Assembly (NCBI GenBank): GCA_017607445.1
Contig: JAEVHH010000001.1
Location: forward strand, 5,270,001 to 5,334,000
Reading direction: 5' to 3'
DNA length: 64,000 nt
Origin: Histoplasma ohiense
Taxonomy: Eukaryota > Ascomycota > Eurotiomycetes > Onygenales > Ajellomycetaceae
The notes beneath the pieces are model-generated. The model saw nothing but the letters and a program-made list of their open reading frames with translations. It was not told the origin of the DNA and did no database searches. Below, one piece after another: positions 55,875-64,000 of this stretch. The first letter of the stretch is position 1; the number at the start of each line of letters is the position of its first letter. The translations under genes were made by a program, and so were the position numbers.

Positions 55875-57752
55875 ATGCGGCCATTTAGATGGAGAAGAAA
55901 GAAACGGTCAACCGGGTCGAATGTGATGGGGCTTGATTTTCTGGTCTCCTTGCTCGCATTATCCGTATCACCCTGCATCGCCGCTACTCGAAGTCCTCTC
56001 CAAATCCCCGTCCTAGACAGTCAACCTATTGAAACAGGCCGTGAATTTGTGAGTTTTTTGTGGTGGTAGCCATTATTGCTAAGAGCGAAAAACTCGCTAA
56101 TATTGTTTACATTTCCCTAGACATTACGACATATGCTGCATCATGGAACCTACCGAGATCCTCTGCTGCATAAGCGGCTTGACATCAAGCCTAATACTGT
56201 GCTATGGGCTGCCTCAGAAAATGGTGAAAAAAGGGAATCGGTTCCTCGGTTTCGCGTTTCTTCAAGACCTATCAATATCCACCGTCTCTCTAATCGTCAT
56301 GTTTCCGTCGTCGAAGATTATCTTTCAACTGCCAGAATGACAAGCTCTCCAGTAACACTCTCATCAGATTATTGGACTCTGGACGAAGTAGACGCACCTG
56401 ATGTGACAGATAAAGAGACGGTGCTTTCATTAGCTAAAATGACCTCCAACGCTTACATCATGATTCCGGGATCAGGCGAATGGTTTGATGTTGTCCCTCC
56501 TTTCAACCATTCAGACAGCTTCGGATGGGACTCTGATGGACTGAGAGGCCATATTTACTCAGATAATACAAACTCTACAATCGTGGTTGTGTTGAAGGGT
56601 ACGTCTGCGGCCATTTTCGATGGCGGCGGGACGACAACCAATGACAAGGTTAACGACAACTTGTTTTTCAGCTGTTGCTGTGCCCAAGGTGGGCATTACT
56701 TTTGGCGACAAGTCTGCGACTGTTACTCGTCAACATATACTTGTAACACAGCTTGCGTCAGGAAAGCTTTAAGACAAGAAAACCGATATTATCGGGCTGC
56801 CCTTAATCTTTACTCCAATATCACCGCAATGTATCCCCAATCAAATATCTGGGTTACGGGACATTCACTGGGTGGTGCCGTTTCAAGCCTGCTAGGGATG
56901 ACATACGGATTGCCCGTGGTCACGTTTGAAGCTGTGCCAGAAGCACTACCTGCTTCACGCCTTGGACTGCCTCCGCCTCCTGGAACCGATCCATCTTCAC
57001 CCCAGGCAAGGAATTACACTGGTGCCTACCATTTTGGCCACACTGCCGATCCCATTTATATGGGAACGTGTAACGGCGCAACATCTGTATGTACACTTGG
57101 CGGGTATGCCATGGAGTCATCCTGCCATACTGGCCAATTGTGCACTTACGACACAGTGGAAGATTTCGGTTGGAGAGTTGGAATCGGAACACACCGAATC
57201 CATGAAGTAATTACAGGTGTTATTGAGAGATACGATGACGTACCTACATGTGCCCCGTTCACAGAATGCGTGGACTGCAACAACTGGAAGTTTTTCGAAA
57301 GCAACGAAACGACACCTACGCCCACTGCCACCACTACGAGCACTTCAACCAGAACGAGAACGTCAACTTGCAAGACTCCCGGGTGGTGGGGATGCTTGGA
57401 TCCAACCACGACTCCTACTACAACAGCGACAACGTCGACAACGTCTACATCGACCTGCAAAACTCCCGGGTGGTTCGGTTGCAAGGACCCTACCACAACA
57501 AGTACAGTACCTACTGCGTCTCCCGCGCCTACGATTACTCCGACCTCCCCTCCAACGACTACTGCTTCCACGACTTCAACTTGCGAAAGCCCTGGCTGGT
57601 TTGGGTGTAATGATCCAACGAGTACCACGACCTTCCCTGTTCCAAGCACGACATCGACCAGTACTCCTTGTTCGACTCCTGGATGGTTCTGGGGCTGTCG
57701 TGATCAAACCACTACAACATCCGCAAGCCCTCCTATCACATCCCCACCCTAG
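55875..57752 (+). CDS. ATG15: Vacuolar autophagic lipase Atg15
   Basis: Two exons, 55875-56048 and 56121-57752, giving 601 residues. The start is the ATG at 55875 (MRPFRWRRKK); the frame upstream has no ATG. Basic residues followed by a single helix (GLDFLVSLLALSVSPC, about 20-38) form the type II signal anchor. The class-3 lipase active-site motif is GHSLGG with catalytic Ser307. NYTGAYHFGHTADPIYMGTC and GWRVGIGTHRIHEV supply the likely Asp/His region. N-glycosylation sequons are present. Atg15 degrades autophagic-body membranes and lipid in the vacuole. After residue ~490 come four Thr-rich copies of C-x2-PGW-x-GC-x-D-x-T. The C-terminal length exceeds that of yeast Atg15. Confidence 0.93.
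57360..57730 (+). repeat. Four in-frame repeats in the Atg15 C-terminus
   Basis: Four units of the type CKTPGWWGCLDPTTT, CKTPGWFGCKDPTTT, CESPGWFGCNDPTST and CSTPGWFWGCRDQTTT, separated by Thr/Ser-rich spacers. Each unit keeps two Cys and the PGW core. Confidence 0.9.
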
Positions 57753-60273
57753 ACCTTTCTGCCCATACATTTGCTCTCAGAACATTTATGGGACTGATCT
57801 GTCTAGATCCCTACTCCAACTGATTCATTGACGTCGCCGTGTTGTAGCTGATAGGCATTGCGAAGGGGACAACAGAGTTTTTCGGGTGATCGGAACCTCA
57901 TTGGCATCGGAACAGAACAGGCTAACAGACTACCTTCCGTCGGCATACCTAATAATTTCTCATGACGATACGTTGTTTTTCTATGCTAGGTCATTTTCAG
58001 TTTGCTATTTCTTTTACTTTCAACTTTGGAGCGGGAAATCTAGCAGTTGATTTTTTCTTCTTTTGGCAACATATATTATTTACTTAAGGGATGAACCGGA
58101 GTTTGTTTGTCTTTTTGGCTTATCTTAATATCCTTTGGAGCAAGATTTAATTAATTAGATACTTGGGCTCTTTTGAGAATTCGATACTGCTGCATGTAAG
58201 TAGATTGTCTAGATAGCTATTTCTTTTGTTTGATAGGCAGGTTTGCGGGGGGGTTGGTCGGCCTGCAGGAGAAGCGCCTAGAATGTGTCAGGAAAGCCCC
58301 AACATATTTGGTTCATTTCACTGAAACCTTCCCTCACCCCGGTTGGAGTTTGAGGATAAACTGTTTTGAAATTTTTTTTTTTTTTTGGGGTTTTGTTTTT
58401 CTTTTTTGGGATTTTGGGCATTGCCTTTTCCGCATGGATGGCATTAGTGTGTCAACAAATGAAATGTTCTAGTTATATTTGCAAGACTCTCCGTAAATTC
58501 AAATTCAATATAAATAATATATTCAAGAATACTGACAATATAGCTCAAAACAGCTCGTGGGAAGCTCTCATCGATTATCTGAACACTCGAACCAGATCAG
58601 GCAGTAACAAGGATGAAAGAGTCCAGAACTAGATTTATTGTAATTTTTTGTTTATTTTATTTGTTTATCTTTTTTTTTTCTTTTCTTTTTTTTGGACATG
58701 GAGGGCAGAAAATCTCCTCTAATAAGTCACCAGCTTTAGAGAGGCCAGATTAACTTTTTGAGAATACAATTTCGTCTGATAAGCTCTGGTCTCGTGTGGG
58801 AGAAAAGGTGCACAGCAGTCGCTTGATAAAAAAAAAAAAAAAAAAAAAAAAATTAAAAAAAAAAGACGTAGAGGGGAGAATGATGCTGAGTATTATTGTA
58901 CTGGATGTTTAGATATAGATGTAGGTCCATAGCTACTTTCGCTGAGGGAATGACAGGTACTGACAGTGTATGTCAGATAGATCTCACCTGTTGGTCTGTA
59001 TCTCTGGATTATGTTAACTCTATCTGGATGGCCAGCACGGGTACACGGAGCACGTTCCGAGCAATCTGTGTGAAGTTCGGCAGTGCCCCTTTGAATGCCT
59101 CTGGAAATTGGTTGTTTCTTCCCCGTACGATGTCCTGAGACTGTCGCACAGCCACAACTCCTTCCATCACGCGCTGACAGCTTGACAGCCAGCCAGGCAG
59201 GCAGTACGAACTCAGGAACAGGAATCAGTGAGGGTGTCAACTGTGGAGAGCTGAGTGTGGCCCGTCCGCGCCCTGGTAGCGACAGGCGGTTGGGACAGCT
59301 CTCCCATGGCTCGGTGCCAGATATAGTTAGTTTCGAGGGCCCACAGCTCCGTTTCTGGATATCTGCGTCAATCGCCTTAACCTGCCTGGGGATCGCCGCA
59401 GCTTGTCATTCCCCATCCGACGCACTATAAGCCGCTAGGACGGGTCTAATGCAACTCATCTGCCCACCTGCAACATTAAATCATTGCCCCTTGCAGAACC
59501 TGAGAGCCCCAATGCGGCGCTATTTTGCCTCTTTGGGATTGCTGTGGAGGGGGGTTTTGGCATTTTGGGCTTCTCCATGCGTGCGGCGCTGGGAAATGGT
59601 TCAAGGGCTTTTGGGAAGCATGCGCTATTGTTTCTTGGACAGTTTCCGAAGTTGCGTGTCGAATTCTTATAATAACTTGCGCAACGCGCCCAGTTCCCTT
59701 GGACCATCATCGACAAGTCCGACAGTCTCTGAAGAAGTGTGGCGAAGAGTATGCAAATTCACACTTCAAGGTTTCGTGCCTCCTGTTGCTGATTTTCGAC
59801 TGGGTTTGAAACACCCGCTATACTCTGAGAAAGGGTCCATTTTCATTTACTATCAGGGATATTGCGTTTCATATGCAAAGTTCGAGCCCCCCTTCCCCGA
59901 ACCCCCGGGCACTAGCTCAGCAGTGTGCACTGGATTTATCAACTTCCTTGCTAACTCCATGGATAGGTTGGAAATTCCGAGACACCAAAGATTATTTTTT
60001 TTTGTCCTTTGTGTGGCCGATAGCAATTGCATTCGTGCTCGTCTTTTGAGATATCTAAATCACGACATTGGGGCGAGCATTTTTCAGATTTTTGACGGCG
60101 ATTGTGGGGGCATGACTAAGTACCTGCCCGTCACTTCCGGACGTTGACGATTTTCAAAGTATATTTTGCGACAAGAGCAGGCGAAGTCGTTTTATCCTCC
60201 TGTACATTCATACTTCTGAAGAATTGCAACTTTTTGCCCGCTGCTCTTATCTCTATATTTACAGCCGGCCAGT
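57753..60273. other. Long upstream region of the PAS-domain gene
   Basis: About 2.5 kb. It holds T-runs near 58372-58386, a poly-A/T patch at 58828-58864, a TATAAG near 59427 and an ATG-started open frame at 59449-60147 without any recognisable domain. No confident gene. Confidence 0.5.
58828..58864. repeat. Poly-A tract interrupted by two T
   Basis: A-run of about 25 bases, TT, then a shorter A-run. Confidence 0.85.
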
Positions 60274-61610
60274 ATGGAAATTGCATTTATCACAATTCTT
60301 GGCAAGTTCCTAACTTCCTCTCCATATTCTTTAATTCCTCTCTAGGTGTATAGAGCTAACGTTTCCTCTAGATCTGACGCCGGCCGCTAGAGTAAAGTAT
60401 ACCTCTGCGTCCGTTCAGGATATACTCGGCTACACCAACAATGAAGTGGTTGGCATGTCCCTTTGGGATTTCGTTCATCCGCTTGAATTCTCGTTCGCAA
60501 AGCAGATCCATACCCAGAGCATCAGGCATGACATTGCTGCTGGATTGAGTTACTTCCAGATCAAGCACAAGCTTGGTCACTGGGTTGGGGTCGAATGCGT
60601 ATTCAACGTGGTATATGATGTTTTAGTAGCAAGCACCAGCATCTATCAGAGGGGATTAAGAAGTCAAAGTGAGTTGAGACATGTTCTCCTGGACGCATTT
60701 CGAAAAAAAAAATTGTAAGTAAGGAAACTAAATTCTGGGACGCACATCAGAGAGGGCAACCGACGCTCCAGCTGTCAGACGGCTATTTTGGTCACCATCA
60801 CAATTCGACCCACGATATAGCATGCTCTCATATATTTCGAGCAAATTTTCGCAAGTCCCACAGATCCTCCCACATGAGCCGCGCGCGGCTTTATTCTTAA
60901 ACCGATTTACCCGGTCTTCGAACATCATGTATGCGACAAGCGGCGTAGCCCGTGTTCTTGGGCTGAGGCCGGCGGATCTCGTTGGTAGGAGCTTTTACTA
61001 TTGCATAGAAGAGTGTAATCTGCATGAGGCCGTTAGATGTATTGAAGGGGTGAAGTCGAATGACACGATTTCGTATCTCCGGTTCTGGTTCCGAAATCCA
61101 TTGCTGGGCGAGAATAGCGCGGATGACCACGCGGAAGATGGAAGCGAACACAAAGTTCAAGAGGAGGAGCAGGGTGATGATAATGATGTTGAAATGCGAG
61201 ATGAAACCTGTGTCGACTCACGAAGCATCCTGAACAATTGCAATATCATGGACAATAATACCAATTTCTCACGATCACTAGGCGATATCCAGACGACCAC
61301 CACCAACAACAACCTCCAGAGACCACGAATAGAAATCGAAGCAGTAATATCCTGTTCCTCCGACGGCCTCGTTGTTGTCCTGCGACACGCGCGGCCAGTA
61401 ATTCCACGCCCTCTCGAAAATATCAGCTACTATTCAGCTTTCCTCCCCGCGTCACCATGGGACACCGATTCCACAATCCCAGTCCAACAAGCAGACTCCA
61501 GCGAGCCACCAGAATCAATTCCGTCGTCCCTCAGAGGGCCTGAGCAAGGAGAGCTGATGGATACCATTCGCGACGTCGCAGTCCTTGCATGGGCGTCAGG
61601 CGTGAAATGA
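60274..61610 (+). CDS. PAS-domain protein of the fungal signalling type
   Basis: Three exons: 60274-60301, 60372-60668 and 60751-61610, giving 394 residues. The first exon has only 28 bases and its intron starts GC rather than GT (GCAAGT ... CTAG); splicing then yields MEIAFITILDLTPAARVKY, matching the conserved start of this family. The first PAS fold runs from VQDILGYTNNEVVGMSLWDFVHP to VYDVLVASTSIYQRG. A second PAS-like region begins at SGVARVLGLRPADLVGRSFY. The acidic/Asn-rich linker and C-terminal GLVVVLRHARPVIPR follow. Such proteins are widespread in Eurotiomycetes and may sense light, redox or ligands; the ligand here is unknown. No kinase or DNA-binding domain is present. Confidence 0.85.
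60302..60371 (+). other. GC-AG intron in the PAS-domain gene
   Basis: A 70-base intron with donor GCAAGT and acceptor CTCTAG. The codon split G|AT restores Asp and reads on in the conserved frame. The rest of the donor is consensus, as is usual for GC-AG introns. Confidence 0.75.
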
Positions 61611-63616
61611 GGCTATTCGCCATTTTCGCAAAGTTGCGGAGTGAGGAATTGGACTGAACAAAATTTCCCCTTTTACGATCTTTTTGCATTTTCAGGAGTA
61701 CACATCCCCGCCCCTTCTGTTTGGTTTTACATGTTTATTGTGCGACCATAGCCCTCTCTTCAATGCCGCCTCGGTCGTTGGCATTTCCCGTGTCTCCAGG
61801 TTTAATTCTTTTCACTCTGACATCAAATTTCATAGCATAGTAGAGCAAACCGCTCTCTACCTGTATAATCCCGACATGTTTCATGTACAACACATCACAT
61901 CACTGGCGTTGTTCTACTCATAATCCCGGTTTATTTTTCGTTTTTCGTTTTTCGTTTTTCGTTTTTGGTTTTTCGTTGTTGTACGATAGCCGTTTGTGCT
62001 CGCTATTTTCGGAATAATCAATATAGACCCGATATCCAAGTCCGTTGAATGTTAGTTCTGATGTTGGGCCAAGAAAATCCCCTTCTAGAATACATGGACA
62101 TGCATGTCCCTCCAAAAAAAAGAGAAGAAGAAGAATAGAAGGTTTCCCGTTTACTTTGAAGTTTCACTGCTCTCCCCTGAGCCTTTGTGGCCATCTACCA
62201 TATATCGTAATTGAGCAAAACACGCTTCATCACACAGTTGACCGCGGGGGGGATTTTCTACGGCAACATGCTTTGTCAGGTGTATTATTTTTCCAGGTGG
62301 GTTCATGCTATTGTAGGATAGTATTTGAGCGTGAGTTTGAAGTTGGCCATTGAGTTTAAAAAAAGTGATCCCGATTATATATTTAAGTTACAGATCCGAA
62401 TTAGAGCCATGACTCTGCAAAGCCCTGGAGGTGCTTGGGAGCGATGTATTAGTTACAGAGGGGTATAACTACCTCCTTGGCATGAACCAGCACATAGCAG
62501 GTGGTGAAATGGATGAAAACTATATCTTAAGATAGGTCCCCCCCCCAACACCTTAAGGATTGATCCTTTTGACGTATACCTGCTCGTACCTAGGTAGGGT
62601 CCATCCCAACTTCTTGAGAGTTTCGGGATCTCGGACACCACATTACAAATTCAAACCATGTTCATCTTCTTACCGGCAGCATCATTCATCAGATCTATTA
62701 AACTGGATGTTCTTCTAAATAGCTGACAATGATTAGTACATCTATACCAAGAAAAGTATAATTGCAATGTCATTGGATTTTGCAAGGTCTTGCAAGATCT
62801 CAAAAGAAGATATAAAGGGAGCTAAACCGTAAAACACGCAATCCCTGAGGAAGGTTTTACAATCCTTCAGGCAGCCACCTATTCCTCAAGATATATATAG
62901 GTATATGCATAATCTCTATCGAGTTCTAATCATGTTGATGATCAGCATTTGCTGTGGCTAGAAATTTTGATTTCCATTTCTACCCATGGTCAACTTGTTT
63001 CTAACCACGTTCAACCAGAACCCGCAAGAGGTCTTACGTCTATTAGACTTAGTAGACCGTGTGAATATGTGGCGTTAGGGATTAACTCCTGGGGACTACA
63101 GCGTAAACAAGCAACATGGAGTTTGTGCCTGCAAACTCGGCCATCAAGCTTCGATGAAACCACAGGAACACGGCAGCTTCCCTCCAGCAAAAAGGTGTGA
63201 TTGTCCGGCGCTACAAAATTCTAGTTCCAAGCCGTGGTCAAAAGCCGTGGTCAATAGCTTTACGAAGAACCGTGGGCTGTTTATGCGCAGGAACTGCTAG
63301 TAACTAACAGTTTTATCAAAAATGTACGCAGGATACAAACGACGTTGCGTCGTGTTGACTAGCCGCCCTCTCATTGGCCAAAGCTCGTCCTCTGCACCCT
63401 CACCCGTAACACAACAACGACGACGATGTTGCTGCACATGCTGGCGATATCCGCTCCCATTCGATAAACACCATCCGGTCTCGATGGCGGGACCAAGCTG
63501 CTTAACTCACGGCGGGTGATCTCCGCTCCTGATGCAGAAGTGACAGCCGACGCTTCATCCTCAACGAACCCCACGACTAGAGGTGCTGTAAGTTCAAGTT
63601 ACTACGAGCATTAACC
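61611..63616. other. Spacer downstream of the PAS-domain gene
   Basis: About 2 kb without a recognised gene. It contains six TTTTTCG-type units at 61934-61975. Short open frames near 63322-63574 look like chance. Confidence 0.55.
61934..61975. repeat. Heptanucleotide repeat TTTTTCG x6
   Basis: Six tandem 7-base units; the fifth is TTTTTGG. Confidence 0.92.
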
Positions 63617-64000
63617 ATGGCCGGATTCGCGATACCACCCAGATTGGCATTTTCGCGGGCAATTTGCATGCAGCCAACTCGAGCCAGGCCAAGGTACGCT
63701 AAATTGGAATGGGCATCAGTGGAGTTTGCCCGCATGTGTGGCCTTGATAGGACCGGAGGTGTCAGTTGCTACCACGGGTAGTATCCTTATCTCGTTATCA
63801 GGAGGGGTGTGGGTGAGGGGGCGGATTCTCACTCCGTCGAACCCCCCGCAAATAATAAGTATGCGGCGGTGGAAGCACGTTGCTGTTCCTTCGCTGTCTT
63901 TATTTCTGTTCACATTTCAATTGCCTTCCTCAGACATCAAGCATGTCTGCCATGATGCCCTTCTTTCGCTCCAGCCGCAACGGCTGGAGTCTTCCGCATT
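63617..64000 (+). CDS. Possible 5-prime end of a gene running off the right edge
   Basis: An ATG at 63617 in a CCATGG context begins MAGFAIPPRLAFSRAICMQP, an N-terminus like a mitochondrial presequence (basic, no acidic residues). CCAAG|GTACGC at 63694 could be a donor. A pyrimidine-rich stretch ending CTCAG at 63933 is a likely acceptor, after which one frame reads IKHVCHDALLSLQPQRLESS to the window end. I could not join the two exons in a single consistent phase, so an extra small exon or a different start is possible. Confidence 0.25.

Noticed and set aside
1..64000. Search for CRISPR arrays, secondary-metabolite cluster genes or viral structural genes
   Set aside because: No spaced direct-repeat array, no synthase genes and no viral genes were seen; the window is ordinary fungal chromosome.

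Overview
The window is nuclear DNA from a filamentous ascomycete. The genes are broken by short introns with fungal GTAAGT/GTATGT-type donors and TAG/CAG acceptors, one tRNA gene carries a small intron just after the anticodon, and the proteins are typical fungal housekeeping products (Fox2, Atg15, Hrq1, Yrb2, Rrn11, Ecm11, Tda10, a Zn2Cys6 regulator). Gene-rich stretches of balanced composition alternate with a long AT-rich block marked by C-to-T type decay. That mix suggests a Eurotiomycete, probably Onygenales (Ajellomycetaceae-like); this is inference and no species can be named.

Layout. 1-8.7 kb: a LysM-domain protein (+), an SMI1/KNR4-domain protein (-), a two-exon GFA-domain zinc protein (-), tRNA-Cys (+), and a five-exon Tda10/glycerate-kinase-like P-loop kinase (-). 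9.5-12.6 kb: the six-exon peroxisomal beta-oxidation enzyme Fox2 (+), divergent from Tda10. 13.4-18.0 kb: an RBR-type E3 ubiquitin ligase (+) and a Yip1-family Golgi membrane protein (+). 19.3-26.9 kb: a Yrb2/RanBP3-like Ran-binding protein (+), tRNA-Ala(TGC) with an intron (+), and the Hrq1 RecQ-family helicase (+). 28.7-31.1 kb: a five-exon Zn2Cys6 transcription factor (-).

From about 31.1 to 43.2 kb no intact gene was found. This 12-kb tract holds degraded repeats, two 96-bp-period tandem arrays whose copies differ almost only by C/T and G/A changes, homopurine and poly-A/T runs, and small GC-richer islands. It looks like repeat-rich DNA damaged by repeat-induced point mutation (RIP).

43.2-61.6 kb is again gene-rich: a RING-H2 protein with a possible N-myristoylation site (-), the Pol I factor Rrn11 (+), the meiotic Ecm11 protein (+), a VPS9-domain Rab GEF (-), the vacuolar lipase Atg15 with Cys/Thr-rich C-terminal repeats (+), and a PAS-domain protein whose first intron is GC-AG (+). 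The last 2.4 kb is mostly non-coding, with a possible gene start at the right edge.

The genes do not form an operon or a biosynthetic cluster. Loose themes are peroxisome/vacuole lipid turnover (Fox2, Atg15), membrane traffic (Yip, VPS9), ubiquitin ligases (RBR, RING-H2) and nuclear functions (Yrb2, Hrq1, Rrn11, Ecm11). No clearly new multi-gene system is visible. The most unusual signals are the over-representation of the 9-mer TACGGAGTA in spacers, very short exons (24 and 28 nt), the GC-AG intron, the hydrophobic insert inside the RBR module, and the RIP-type decay of the tandem arrays.
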